DNA from: CAZJHX01 sp964545715
Lineage (GTDB): Bacteria > Myxococcota_A > UBA9042 > GCA-2863065
DNA length: 64,000 nt
NCBI GenBank assembly: GCA_964545715.1
Contig: CAZJHX010000039.1
Span: forward strand, 6,678-70,677
Direction of reading: 5' to 3'
Below the pieces are notes generated by a model. The model saw nothing but the letters and a program-made list of their open reading frames with translations, made no database searches and was not told the DNA's origin. The first letter of the stretch is position 1. Every line of letters starts with the position of its first letter. A program made the position numbers and the translations under genes. Below are positions 22,437 to 31,882 of the stretch, in pieces.

Positions 22437-22464
22437 GCAGACGGGTCTGCTACCTTACCGCGCC

Positions 22465-23565
<1,101 letters not shown>

Positions 23566-23583
23566 GGCCCGCCCCCGCTCGTT

Positions 23584-24153
23584 TCACAACGGGCGCTGCT
23601 CACAGCGTCCCGCCTCGCCATAACACGCCCCATTTACGCAGCATCCGTCGCATTCGTCCCCCAGCGGACAACTCCGGCGTGTGCAGTGGCCGCTGCTCGT
23701 GCAGTCGTGATCGGCCTCGCAAGGCGCCGTCTCACTGCAGGGCCCGACACGGCAGCGGTGATCGGAGCCACAAAACTGCCCCTCGCCGCAGCCGGCATCG
23801 TCAGCGCAGCCCTCCGCACAGCTTGCCGGAATCGGGAACGGACACAGGCCCGGCGGCTGATTGCAATAGCCGACACCGGAGCTCGTCTGGCAGTCGGCGT
23901 CCGAGCTGCACCCGCTGTCGCGCCAATCAAAGGGGCACGGCCCGCTCCCGGGCGCGTACATGATCGTCCCGGGCGCCATACACACCGTACCGGACGAGCT
24001 CTTGCAGTCGGAGTCGCTATGACACCGGCCGCTGTCCACCGAGCATATGTCCGCCTCGGCGGCGTCCGAGGTCCCGCTACCGGAGCTTTCGTCTGAGCTG
24101 GAACAGCCGGCCAGCAGAGCGGCTGCGGCGAAGAGGATGTTGAGTCTACACAT
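23584..24153 (-). CDS. small Cys-rich lipoprotein
   Basis: 189 residues from the ATG at 24153, giving a lipoprotein signal that ends 'ALLAGC'; the frame continues 82 codons further upstream but into the neighbouring gene. After a Ser/Asp linker there are four or five small Cys modules of the type 'C-x-[SD]DxDC-x-SSGxxC' ('CHSDSDCKSSSGTVC', 'CSSDADCQTSSGVGYC', 'CEADHDCTSSGHC'), like those common in myxobacterial surface lipoproteins. It starts 4 bases after the stop of the next gene upstream (24158), so the two form an operon. Function unknown. Confidence 0.75.
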   Translation of the reverse strand: MCRLNILFAAAALLAGCSSSDESSGSGTSDAAEADICSVDSGRCHSDSDCKSSSGTVCMAPGTIMYAPGSGPCPFDWRDSGCSSDADCQTSSGVGYCNQPPGLCPFPIPASCAEGCADDAGCGEGQFCGSDHRCRVGPCSETAPCEADHDCTSSGHCTRRSCPLGDECDGCCVNGACYGEAGRCEQRPL

Positions 24154-24157
24154 GACG

Positions 24158-24484
24158 CTAGCTCGAGCCGCGGTGAGTGGTATCGCAAACATCGGTTGTG
24201 CAGCCGCCGGTACAGTCGATCCCGCACGTCTGGTAGGTCTCGCCTTCTTCGCAGGACCCGTTGCCGCAGCACGGGGACGCAAACTCGATATCGCCGCACG
24301 TCCCGTCGATGCACCTGACATGGCAGCACACGCAGCCGGGCTGCGCACAGTCGAGTTCAGTCGAGCACGACCCGCCCGGCATGCAGTTGCCCGGCTCACA
24401 GTTCGAGCACCCCGCCGGTGCTATCAGGAGGACCGCCACCAACAGAGTCGTTATGGTCCCGGACCACGGCAGAGAGCGTTGCAT
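24158..24484 (-). CDS. very small Cys-rich lipoprotein
   Basis: 108 residues from the ATG at 24484; the lipoprotein signal ends 'LIAPAGC'. The mature part of about 75 residues holds 16 or so Cys ('CEPGNCMPGG', 'CAQPGCVCCHVRC', 'CGNGSCEEGETYQTCGIDC'). The last motif, 'CGNGxCEEGE-x-CxxDC', is frequent in extracellular Cys-rich proteins of this lineage. It is the first gene of a two-gene unit with 23584-24153. Function unknown. Confidence 0.7.
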   Translation of the reverse strand: MQRSLPWSGTITTLLVAVLLIAPAGCSNCEPGNCMPGGSCSTELDCAQPGCVCCHVRCIDGTCGDIEFASPCCGNGSCEEGETYQTCGIDCTGGCTTDVCDTTHRGSS

Positions 24485-24574
24485 CGCAATCCAGATGGTA
24501 GTCCAACACCGGCGCTTCCCCACGGACGGGATCGCACGACAGCCCTCAGGTGTGATGCACGTCAGAGGGGCCGT

Positions 24575-26290
24575 TCAGGGTCGCCGCCTGCCCCGAATCG
24601 TGCGCATCAGAGCCAGGCCCAGCAAAGCGCCCCCAACCATGAAATACAGCGGCCAGGTCTGCGACTCCGGCTCGGGGTGACCCACGTCCAGGGTAATGTC
24701 GCCGCCGCCCTCAGGATCGTCTCCAGCTCGGGCCGGATCGTGCGGGAGCTCCACTTCTGGGGGTGGGTTGCCGTTCTCGTGAGGTTGCGGCGGTGGTGCG
24801 CCGCCATCGCCGGATGACGCCTGTTCGCCGGGGTCCGGCGCGAGTGGATCGTCCGTATTGTCCGGTGACTGCCTGTCCGTCGAATCGCCTGCGGCAGGAC
24901 CACCCATGCCTGGCGCGGACGGGCGGTTCAGCGCGCCGTCGGACCCGGCCGTCGGCGCGGGTGGGCGCTGGGAGGGATCGATGCGGCTGTGGGTGCCGGC
25001 CGCAGCAGACGGCGCCGCTACAGACGCGCCCGGCGACGGACGGCTGCTCGGGTCCACACGGCTGTTTTCGCCCGGCCCGACTCCCGGCTCGCCGGTCTCG
25101 CCCTCCGTCTCTTCTTCCGGCTCTTTCTTCTCACCGCCGTCGCGGAAATCCGGGATGCCGTCGCCGTCCGAGTCCACCGGAGGCGTGCGCCAGTCCAGGT
25201 CGCCGGCCTCCATGCGGTCGAGCTTGCCGTCGCCGTCGGAGTCGGAGTCGAGCGCGTCTGGAAAGCCGTCCTGATCGGTGTCGACCGGCACACCGCCGGC
25301 AGCCTCATCGCCGTCCGAGATCGTGTCGCGATCGGTGTCCGCCTCCATGGGGTCGGTGCCGGCCGCGGCCTCCTCGGCATTGGACAGCCCGTCCTCGTCG
25401 GGGTCCGCGTCCGCGCCGTCGCCGGGGGTCTCGTCGCACAGATCGCCGATGCCGTCCTCATCCTGGTCCTGTTGGTCCGCGTTAGCGATATCGCGGCAGT
25501 TGTCCTCTTCGTCCGGAACGTCATCGCCATCATCGTCGTCGTCGCAGCCGTTCAGCAGGCCGTCGTTGTCGGGGTCCTTCTGGCCGGCCACGGCAACCTG
25601 CCACTGCGTGATCACGTGCCGGTTCTTGCGCGCGCCCGTCGCCGCGACCAGGCCCATATAGCCCGTGCCGCCAATGAGCTCGTGCAGGACCAGCGAGACG
25701 CCCATCACCGGCTCAGCAGGCCGGTTGGCGCCCGCCGACATATAGACGGTCAGGATGCTCTCCGGCGCGGAGTACTCGATCCACGCGTACACGGTCTGAC
25801 CGCCGTTGAGGTCGACCGGCGACAGGCTGTGAGCGATGTGCTTGCCCGGCGCGCCCGAGCTGACCAGCCCGACGTGGTTGTTGTCGTGCTCGTGCGCGTT
25901 CTGCCAGGTGTCGAACTCCACGCCAAAGCCCGGCGCCACGCCGCCAAACGCCAGCTCGCCGCCCAGGCTGCCCAGCGCCGCGGGTCCCATTGCAGAGGCC
26001 TGGATCACAAACGCGATGCCGTCCGCGCCATCGGTGCCCTGCGACCCATCGATGGCAAACTGCAGCGTCACCTGAAACGACGACTGAAAGTCCAAGGTCA
26101 GCGGGCACGTCCAAAACGCGCTGCCGCCTTTGTAGGTCATATCCGGCGTCAGGGTCAGGCCCGAGGTGCTCGAGACGGCCGTGCCCGCCAGCGAGACAAA
26201 CTGCGACTCCGCCAGGCCGTCGATGCGATACGGCGGCTCGCCCTCACCGATGAGCAGGGCGGACAGCAGGGTGACCAGCGCGATATTCAC
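24575..26290 (-). CDS. L-type lectin-domain surface protein with thrombospondin type 3 repeats and C-terminal anchor
   Basis: 571 residues from a GTG at 26290. A short signal peptide leads into a legume-lectin-like domain (~18-235): 'FQVTLQFAID', 'DGIAFVIQ', 'GVEFDTWQNAHEHDNNHVGL', the last with the Asp/Asn/His residues expected around the metal and sugar site. Then come about five thrombospondin type 3 calcium-binding repeats ('DPDNDGLLNGCDDDDDGDDV', 'DSDGDGKLDRMEAGD', 'DSDGDGIPDFRDGG'). A long Pro/Ser-rich stretch and a C-terminal helix with 'RTIRGRRRP' complete a surface-anchored design. It likely binds glycans at the cell surface. It follows the 26301-27113 gene by 10 bases. Confidence 0.85.
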   Translation of the reverse strand: MNIALVTLLSALLIGEGEPPYRIDGLAESQFVSLAGTAVSSTSGLTLTPDMTYKGGSAFWTCPLTLDFQSSFQVTLQFAIDGSQGTDGADGIAFVIQASAMGPAALGSLGGELAFGGVAPGFGVEFDTWQNAHEHDNNHVGLVSSGAPGKHIAHSLSPVDLNGGQTVYAWIEYSAPESILTVYMSAGANRPAEPVMGVSLVLHELIGGTGYMGLVAATGARKNRHVITQWQVAVAGQKDPDNDGLLNGCDDDDDGDDVPDEEDNCRDIANADQQDQDEDGIGDLCDETPGDGADADPDEDGLSNAEEAAAGTDPMEADTDRDTISDGDEAAGGVPVDTDQDGFPDALDSDSDGDGKLDRMEAGDLDWRTPPVDSDGDGIPDFRDGGEKKEPEEETEGETGEPGVGPGENSRVDPSSRPSPGASVAAPSAAAGTHSRIDPSQRPPAPTAGSDGALNRPSAPGMGGPAAGDSTDRQSPDNTDDPLAPDPGEQASSGDGGAPPPQPHENGNPPPEVELPHDPARAGDDPEGGGDITLDVGHPEPESQTWPLYFMVGGALLGLALMRTIRGRRRP

Positions 26291-26300
26291 CTCGGGGAGC

Positions 26301-27113
26301 CTACAGCTTTTTTGCCCCGGTCAAATTCCAGACCAGCGCCGGGCCGGTTGGGCTCCCCTCGCTGGACACCGTGTCCTTCTCCACGCCGAAGAACTGCTCG
26401 CCGGTGGCGAACTCCGCTGTCAGCTCCGACACGTGGGACAACACCGGCGGGCCCTCCTCTGTGTACTTGGCCGTCAGCACAAAGGCGTTCTCCGTGAGGG
26501 CGCCCGTGTAACTGCGGTCGGGAAAGGTCAGCGTCACCTGGCCGTCGGCGATCTCCAGCTGCGCGTCGCCGCCCGCGTACATGACCTGACCCAACAGGCC
26601 GCCGTGCTGCTTGTCCGGGTCCGCGGTCACCGTCCAGGTGCCGCTGTAGTCCGCATCCACGCACGCCGCATCCACGCACCACTGCCCCTCCTGGCACATC
26701 TCGGCCACGCCCTCGGAGTTGCCGCAGGAGTCGAACCAGAAGACGTTGTTGTTGTGGCACTCCTTCTTGTCGTTCGTGTAGCAGATCTCGTTGCACTGGC
26801 CGAACTGGCAGACCTTCTCCTTGCCGCACAGCTCGTAGATCACGCCCTCGTTGCCGCACGAGTCCAGCCACACGACGGTGCCCGCGTCCTGGCAGGTCTT
26901 GGAGAACTTGGGCGCGCACTCGATGTCCCCCTGGACCACATCCGGCGGTTGATCACCGTCCGCAACCACCACATCGGCGCCGTCTTCAGGCGTCGGCACG
27001 TCAGCCGCGACATCCCCTGAATCGGTCGGCGCAGGGTCGTCGCCGTCGTCGCCGCATCCCACGATGGACGTGAGCAGGATCAAGCTGCAGACCCCGGCTT
27101 GTCTGACCTTCAA
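26301..27113 (-). CDS. Cys-rich lipoprotein
   Basis: 270 residues from a TTG at 27113 with GGGAGGG upstream. The lipoprotein signal ends 'LLTSIVGC', followed by an Asp/Val/Pro-rich linker. Residues ~65-155 have two or three repeats of 'W-[LF]-DSCGN-x-[EG]GV-x-E-x-C' ('VVWLDSCGNEGVIYELC', 'VFWFDSCGNSEGVAEMC'); this motif also occurs in the surface protein at 3788-5836. The C-terminal ~110 residues are a beta-barrel-like domain ('YSGTWTVTADPDKQ', 'VTLTFPDRSYTGAL'). First gene of a unit with the lectin-like gene. Function unknown. Confidence 0.75.
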   Translation of the reverse strand: MKVRQAGVCSLILLTSIVGCGDDGDDPAPTDSGDVAADVPTPEDGADVVVADGDQPPDVVQGDIECAPKFSKTCQDAGTVVWLDSCGNEGVIYELCGKEKVCQFGQCNEICYTNDKKECHNNNVFWFDSCGNSEGVAEMCQEGQWCVDAACVDADYSGTWTVTADPDKQHGGLLGQVMYAGGDAQLEIADGQVTLTFPDRSYTGALTENAFVLTAKYTEEGPPVLSHVSELTAEFATGEQFFGVEKDTVSSEGSPTGPALVWNLTGAKKL

Positions 27114-27164
27114 CGCGAAACACCCTCCCGTTCAGCGGCTGAGTCTACTACGCTGGGTAACTCG

Positions 27165-28154
27165 ATGCCCGAGATCACGCCACGCACATCGCCGCCCACC
27201 CGCCGTATTCGCGGCTTCCGCGGCATCCTGGACCTTGGAGACCAGGTGCAGCTTCGGCGCCGCAGCTTCTGGGCCGGCTGGGGTGGCGCGATCACCACTA
27301 TCTTCATGGGCGTACTGGTCGTCGCGCTGCTGGTCGGCTGGGTGCTGCTCTGGGTCAACCGGCCCGGCGGCGCCAACATGGCCCTGCTGACGATGGGCTG
27401 CATCGCGTTTACGCTGGTCCTGGCGCTGCTGGCGACCCTGCAAAACCGACTGACTGCGCACTGGCGTCTGCGACAAGCAGAGGCCCTCTTCTTGACCGGC
27501 GTCAGCCACAATCTGCGCACACCGATCGGCGCGATCCGGGCGGCGGCGCAGGCGCTCGAGAGGCCCGCCCTGGATCCCGACAAGCGGCAGCGACTGGTGC
27601 AGGCCATCATTCACGAGACCCGGCGACTGGCGCTGCGGGTCGACAATGTCATCGAGTCGGGACGCATGGAGGTGGAGCGCCTGTCTTTCGGCGGCGAGCC
27701 ACTGGATGTCGGTGGCCTGATCGGCAAGATCGTTGAGGAGCATCGCGCGATCATCGAGACGCGGGGCGGTACCATCACCTTGGATGCGCCGGCGGCGGTC
27801 GGGGTGCAGGGTGACGAGCGCGCATTGCGCCTGATGCTGGAGAACATGCTGGACAACGCCGTGAAATACTCGGATCCGACCCCCGACATTCGCGTGACGG
27901 CGCGGCAACACGGCGCATTTGCCCTGCTGCAGATCCAAGACGGCGGCATCGGCTTTGCCCAGCCGGAAGGCGCGGAGCTGTTCCGCCAGTTCTTTCGCGG
28001 CGACACTGGACGGTCCGGCAGTGGGCTGGGATTGCCGCTCGCTCGGGCGGTCGCACGCGGGCACGGCGGCGAGATCCACCTGACCAGCGACGGGCCGGGC
28101 AAGGGCGCGGTCGCCGAGATATGGCTGCCTTTGGCGGGAGCGGAATATGGCTGA
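27165..28154 (+). CDS. membrane sensor histidine kinase
   Basis: 329 residues. Two transmembrane helices (~41-63 and ~72-94) are joined by a loop of about eight residues, so there is no extracytoplasmic sensing domain and the signal may be sensed in the membrane. The dimerisation/phospho-acceptor box is 'VSHNLRTPIGAI' with H115; the residue after His is Asn rather than the usual Glu/Asp. The catalytic domain has an N box 'ENMLDNAVKYS', a G1 box 'DGGIGF' and a G2 box 'GRSGSGLGLPLA'. The gene overlaps its cognate OmpR-type regulator by 8 bases. An upstream in-frame ATG at 27099 lies inside the divergent lipoprotein gene and was not chosen. Confidence 0.88.
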   Translation: MPEITPRTSPPTRRIRGFRGILDLGDQVQLRRRSFWAGWGGAITTIFMGVLVVALLVGWVLLWVNRPGGANMALLTMGCIAFTLVLALLATLQNRLTAHWRLRQAEALFLTGVSHNLRTPIGAIRAAAQALERPALDPDKRQRLVQAIIHETRRLALRVDNVIESGRMEVERLSFGGEPLDVGGLIGKIVEEHRAIIETRGGTITLDAPAAVGVQGDERALRLMLENMLDNAVKYSDPTPDIRVTARQHGAFALLQIQDGGIGFAQPEGAELFRQFFRGDTGRSGSGLGLPLARAVARGHGGEIHLTSDGPGKGAVAEIWLPLAGAEYG

Positions 28155-28833
28155 GATCCTCCTGATCGAAGACGACCACACCCTGGGCATGACCCTAGAG
28201 ATGAGCCTGGCCGACAACGGCCACCAGGTGCGCTGGTGTACGACGCTGGCGGGCGCACGCAAAGCGACCGATGAGGTGCCGCCTGACCTGGTCGTGCTGG
28301 ACCTGGGCCTGCCGGACGGTGACGGCATGGACCTGTGCCGTGAGCTGCGCACGGGCGGCAGCATCGCGCCGATTCTGATCCTGACGGCGCGCACGACCCT
28401 GGAGGCGCGCCTGGAGGGGCTGAGCGAGGGCGCCGACGACTACGTGACCAAGCCGTTTGAGCTGCCGGAGTTGGTGGCGCGCGTGGACGCCCTGCTGCGC
28501 CGACAGGACTGGCACCGGCCGGGAGACAGCGTCACCATCGGGGAGCTGCAGGTGGACTTCCGCCGCCGTGAGGCCAGACGCGGCGGCGAGCCCGTCGCCC
28601 TGACCGAGCTCGAGCTGAAGCTGCTGCGCTTTCTGGTGGATCGCGCCGGCGAGGTCGTGTCGCGTGAGGAGATCCTGTCGCGTGTGTGGGGGCTGTCGCC
28701 GTCGACGCGAACCCGCACGGTGGACGTGTTCATCAGCCGGCTGAGGCGCAACCTGGAGCCGGACTCCGCCAAGCCGCGCTACCTCGTCAATGTGCGCGGA
28801 GTGGGCTACCGGCTGCGGCTGGCGGGCGAGTGA
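28147..28833 (+). CDS. OmpR/PhoB-family response regulator
   Basis: 228 residues. The receiver domain (1-118) has the acidic pair E8-D9-D10, phospho-acceptor D52 ('VVLDLGLPDGDG'), T80 and K102 ('DDYVTKPFE'). The winged-helix DNA-binding domain (~128-225) includes 'ALTELELKLLRFLVDRAGEV', 'SREEILSRVWG', 'TRTVDVFISRLRRNLE' and 'VNVRGVGYRL', all typical of the OmpR/PhoB class. It should be phosphorylated by the kinase encoded by the overlapping upstream gene and act as a transcription factor. The overlapping or close downstream DUF3108 and LPP20-like genes may be part of the same transcript. Targets are unknown. Confidence 0.93.
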   Translation: MAEILLIEDDHTLGMTLEMSLADNGHQVRWCTTLAGARKATDEVPPDLVVLDLGLPDGDGMDLCRELRTGGSIAPILILTARTTLEARLEGLSEGADDYVTKPFELPELVARVDALLRRQDWHRPGDSVTIGELQVDFRRREARRGGEPVALTELELKLLRFLVDRAGEVVSREEILSRVWGLSPSTRTRTVDVFISRLRRNLEPDSAKPRYLVNVRGVGYRLRLAGE

Positions 28834-28847
28834 GCACCGCGCCACGG

Positions 28848-29597
28848 ATGAATAGACGGTCGCGCGCCACCGTTTCAATGGGTATGAGCAGCTCCCTCCT
28901 CCTTCTTCTCGCCCCCCTTGTCACTCTCGACGCAGGCGCCTCCAGCCTGGAACTTCAATACTCCGTTCGCGTCCGCGGCCACCGCGTCGGGCAGGCCAAA
29001 ATCACCGTTGGATCACCCAAGATGCGGGCCGGCGCCAGGCTGCGGCGCGTGGTCTTCGAGGCGGACGTGAGACCGGTGGGCATCAGCGTGCTGCGCTTCG
29101 CCGGCAAGGCCACCAGCTGGACCCGCAAGGGCTGGACTCCGGTGGATGCGAACTGGGACTGGCAGGAGATGGCCACCCGAACGCGGGTAGAGGCGTCGTG
29201 GAAGAACGGCCGGATCGACGCCAAATACCTGCGCGATGGCCGGCTGAGAAAGCGGATCCGCAGCAAGACCGAGGGGCCGTGGTCGGACGTGATCTCGATC
29301 TTCCCCTGGCTGATGGACCAGAAGATGAAGCCCGGCAATGTGCTCAAGACGACCACGTTTACCGGCAACCAGATCTACAAAGTCAGCGCCGTGGTTCAAA
29401 AGCCGGAGTCGATCGCCCTGCCGTCGGGCCGCACAAAGGCCTATCCGCTGGCCTTCACGGCGATTCGGCCGGGCAAGACCCGCAAATTCACGCTGTGGAT
29501 CGAGGCCAGGAGCAAGACGCCGTGCAAGATCCAATTCGACTACGAGCTGCTCGGCGCGGTGGACGCGGTCTTGACGCGGAAACGCCGACGTAAGTAG
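28848..29597 (+). CDS. DUF3108 exported protein
   Basis: 249 residues from the ATG at 28848, which gives an N-terminal signal peptide ('SSSLLLLLAPLVTLDAGASS'). A GTG at 28830 overlapping the regulator stop (GTGA) is an equally possible start and would make the coupling tighter. The mature protein is a beta-rich DUF3108-like domain: 'LQYSVRVRGHRVGQAKITV', 'KATSWTRKGWTPVDANWDW', 'VISIFPWLMDQKMKPGN', 'LWIEARSKTPCKIQFDYE'. DUF3108 proteins are periplasmic or outer-envelope proteins of unknown biochemical function. The position after a two-component pair suggests an envelope response. Confidence 0.75.
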   Translation: MNRRSRATVSMGMSSSLLLLLAPLVTLDAGASSLELQYSVRVRGHRVGQAKITVGSPKMRAGARLRRVVFEADVRPVGISVLRFAGKATSWTRKGWTPVDANWDWQEMATRTRVEASWKNGRIDAKYLRDGRLRKRIRSKTEGPWSDVISIFPWLMDQKMKPGNVLKTTTFTGNQIYKVSAVVQKPESIALPSGRTKAYPLAFTAIRPGKTRKFTLWIEARSKTPCKIQFDYELLGAVDAVLTRKRRRK

Positions 29598-29609
29598 CGT
29601 ACCCAGGTC

Positions 29610-30752
29610 GTGTCCTCAGCCCGCTCTCCCATCGTGCTCCTGATCCTGGCCCTGGCCGCCTGCACCGGCTCGTCCGGCAGCCGGTGTGTGGAGACGCTGA
29701 CGCCGGAGCGGCCCGGATGGCTGGCGGCTGCGCCAAAGGACACGGATGCCGCGCTGCTGCGGGTGGGCCGATCGGAGGATCCGGCCATGGGTGCGGCGAT
29801 CAAAGCCGCCGAAAAGGACGCGGCGCGGCAGCTTGTAGAGCAGCACTACGGCACCGTGCTGGAGCGCGACTACCAGCAGATCCGCACCGAGCTGCAGACG
29901 CGTGTGGTGGAGCAGCTGAGCTCCAGCGCTGAGGGGGCGGTGGCCGGAACGCGCCAGCGCGAGGTCTACTGGGAGCGCTGCCGCACGGACGGCGCCGGCT
30001 TCACATTTCGGGCGTCGGTGCTGGTGGAGGCGGACCGCAAGACGTTTGCCGAGGCCGTGCGTCGCTACATCGAGGCGTCCCCGAAGGTCGTAGAGGCCCG
30101 AGCTATCGCCGCCGAGAGCCGCCGGCTGCTGGAGACGCACTCACGTGCGGCCGCGCAGGGCCTGGAAACCGACAAGCGTGCGGAGGTGGCGCGCGAATAC
30201 GCCGAGATGATCCGCACCGGGCGAGCGCTGGACCAGCGCGAGGCCCGCTATCGCCGCTTGTTGGGGCGCGACCTGCCCCTGGCGCGCTGGCACACCGACA
30301 AAAACGCGACCGCGCTGCGGGAAAAGGCGGCAACGCTGCGTGCGGCGACCCGAGTGGCGATCTCGGCCGGCGATGATCGGCTGCGCACGGCGCTGGCAGC
30401 GGCGACCGAGGGCCTGGGGCTGTCGGTGGTGGCCGGCGGCTGCCGCAAAGGCGTCACGCTGGCCCTGCGCGCGGTGGCCAAAGAGCCGGCCTGCGAGGAC
30501 ACGGGCATGCACACCCAATGCGAGTTGGTGGTCGCCGTCGAAGTGCGCGACTGCGCGGCCCGCAAGCGCCTTGAGCAGGCGCAGTTCCGGGGCGCATCCA
30601 CACGCGGAGCGGCCATGAGCGTCCGCGACGCCACAGCCAAGGCGTGGCGCAATCTGGGCGGTCAAAACCAGGCGCTGTTGCGTGCCGAGATCGCCTCAGT
30701 GCTGGGCCGGCATGTCCCGATGCATTATGATCCTGGGCGCAGTGAAGATTGA
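29610..30752 (+). CDS. LPP20-like lipoprotein
   Basis: 380 residues from a GTG at 29610. The lipoprotein signal ends 'LILALAAC'. Residues ~25-150 resemble the LPP20 domain ('PERPGWLAAAPKDTDAALLRVGRSED', split by family-like 'A-x-x-x-A-E-K-D-A-A-R-Q-L' helix and 'YWERCRTDGAGFTFRASVLV'). The middle is a long Ala/Arg-rich helical segment (~150-245), and the C-terminal third is a beta/alpha domain ('GLGLSVVAGGCRKGVTLALRA' region). LPP20-like proteins are outer-membrane lipoproteins of mostly unknown function. The gene overlaps the start of aat by 26 bases (or 11 with the alternative aat start). Confidence 0.7.
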   Translation: MSSARSPIVLLILALAACTGSSGSRCVETLTPERPGWLAAAPKDTDAALLRVGRSEDPAMGAAIKAAEKDAARQLVEQHYGTVLERDYQQIRTELQTRVVEQLSSSAEGAVAGTRQREVYWERCRTDGAGFTFRASVLVEADRKTFAEAVRRYIEASPKVVEARAIAAESRRLLETHSRAAAQGLETDKRAEVAREYAEMIRTGRALDQREARYRRLLGRDLPLARWHTDKNATALREKAATLRAATRVAISAGDDRLRTALAAATEGLGLSVVAGGCRKGVTLALRAVAKEPACEDTGMHTQCELVVAVEVRDCAARKRLEQAQFRGASTRGAAMSVRDATAKAWRNLGGQNQALLRAEIASVLGRHVPMHYDPGRSED

Positions 30753-31425
30753 GAAGCCCGTATTTCCAGAAGACCTGAGACCGGACGAGAGCGGGCTGGT
30801 GGGCTGGGGCGCCGACCTGTCGGAAGCGACCCTGGTCGAGGCGTACTCAAAGGGCATCTTTCCCTGGTCGGGCGACCCTCCGATCCCGTGGTACTCGCCG
30901 GACCCGCGGCTGGTGCTCTTTCCCGAAGAGTTTCGAGCGTCCAGGAGCCTGAAGAAGCTCGCCCGCAAGGGCGTCTACCGCCTTACATTTGACCAGTCCT
31001 TTCGCGCTGTGATGACCGCGTGCGCGGAGGTGGAGCGCCCCGGGCAGGGCGGCACCTGGATCACGGGCGATCTGATCGACGCCTACTGCCGGCTGCACGC
31101 GCGCCGCATTGCGCACAGCATCGAGGTCTGGGAGGGCGACACGCTCGTAGGCGGCCTGTACGGGCTGACGCTTGGGCTGGGCTTTTTTGGCGAGTCGATG
31201 TTCGCGCACCGACCCAACGTCTCGAAGCTGGCGTTGATGGCGCTGTGCCGCGAGCTGACGACACGACAATTTCACTTTATCGACTGCCAGCAGAATACAG
31301 ACCACCTGCGCAGCCTGGGCGCGTCCCCGATCTCGCGGTCGGAGTACGAGTACCGGCTGCGGCGGGCGCTGAGGCACGAACCCCATCACTATCAGTGGTC
31401 AAGCTGGGGCGTTCAGCCGCCGTAG
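30727..31425 (+). CDS. aat: leucyl/phenylalanyl-tRNA--protein transferase
   Basis: 232 residues from the ATG at 30727; a GTG at 30742 is an alternative with a slightly more typical N-terminus. Family signatures are complete: 'GLVGWGADLS', 'AYSKGIFPWS', 'PIPWYSPDPRLVLFPEEF', 'TWITGDLIDAYCRLH', 'AHSIEVWEGD', 'LGFFGESMF', 'FHFIDCQQNTDHLRSLGA'. The enzyme moves Leu or Phe from charged tRNA to N-terminal Lys/Arg of proteins, marking them for ClpS/ClpAP degradation in the N-degron pathway. Length is normal. The start lies within the LPP20-like gene, and the 3' end overlaps the convergent CBS gene by 13 bases. clpS and clpA are not in the window. Confidence 0.95.
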   Translation: MILGAVKIEKPVFPEDLRPDESGLVGWGADLSEATLVEAYSKGIFPWSGDPPIPWYSPDPRLVLFPEEFRASRSLKKLARKGVYRLTFDQSFRAVMTACAEVERPGQGGTWITGDLIDAYCRLHARRIAHSIEVWEGDTLVGGLYGLTLGLGFFGESMFAHRPNVSKLALMALCRELTTRQFHFIDCQQNTDHLRSLGASPISRSEYEYRLRRALRHEPHHYQWSSWGVQPP

Positions 31426-31880
31426 CGGTTGTGCGTCTCCAAAGAGGGGTCGGGCGGCAGGTTCAAGAACTCCTGCGGGAAGTTGTCGGCCACGTGGCTG
31501 AGGATGTCGCGGATGCTGATCGAGGCCACCGGGCGTCCCGCCTCACCGATGACCGGCAGGCTGCGACAGCCGCTGGAGACCATGATGGCAAGGGCGCTGG
31601 CCAACGACCGCTGCGCCTCCACGCACTTCGGCTGCGGCGTCATGACGGCGGCCAGCGGGCCCTCGCGCCAGGCCGCATCCTCCAGATTCACGCGGGTGCG
31701 CACGTCTTGCTGAGTGAAGATCCCGGTCACGCGACCGTCAGCGCCCTGAACGATGCAGCCGCCGCGGTTCTTCTCGCGCATCTGGGTGATGGCGTCCCCG
31801 ACGGTGGCGTCTTCGGTGATGACAACCGGGTTCCGTGTGGGGATCTGCTCGACGGTCGTAGCGGCAAGTGCTTCCAGCAT
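31413..31880 (-). CDS. CBS-domain protein (second of a pair)
   Basis: 155 residues containing two CBS motifs (a Bateman module): 'NPVVITEDATVGDAITQM..' to 'GRVTGIFTQQDVRTR', and 'CVEAQRSLASALAIMVSSGC' to 'GRPVASISIRDILSHV'. Such stand-alone modules bind adenosyl ligands (AMP, ATP, SAM) and act as small energy-sensing regulators. GGAGGAGG for this start lies in the last codons of the upstream CBS gene, and the two genes are 2 bases apart. The proteins are homologous and may form a heterodimer. No target enzyme domain is attached. Confidence 0.88.
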   Translation of the reverse strand: MLEALAATTVEQIPTRNPVVITEDATVGDAITQMREKNRGGCIVQGADGRVTGIFTQQDVRTRVNLEDAAWREGPLAAVMTPQPKCVEAQRSLASALAIMVSSGCRSLPVIGEAGRPVASISIRDILSHVADNFPQEFLNLPPDPSLETHNRYGG

Positions 31881-31882
31881 GT

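Noticed and set aside
23566..23583. Terminator between the convergent FKBP and Cys-rich lipoprotein genes
   Set aside because: Only a 5-bp GCCCG/CGGGC match and no T run; too weak to call.
28830..28847. GTG at 28830 as the definite start of the DUF3108 gene
   Set aside because: Possible through GTGA overlap, but the ATG at 28848 gives a better signal peptide; kept as an alternative only.
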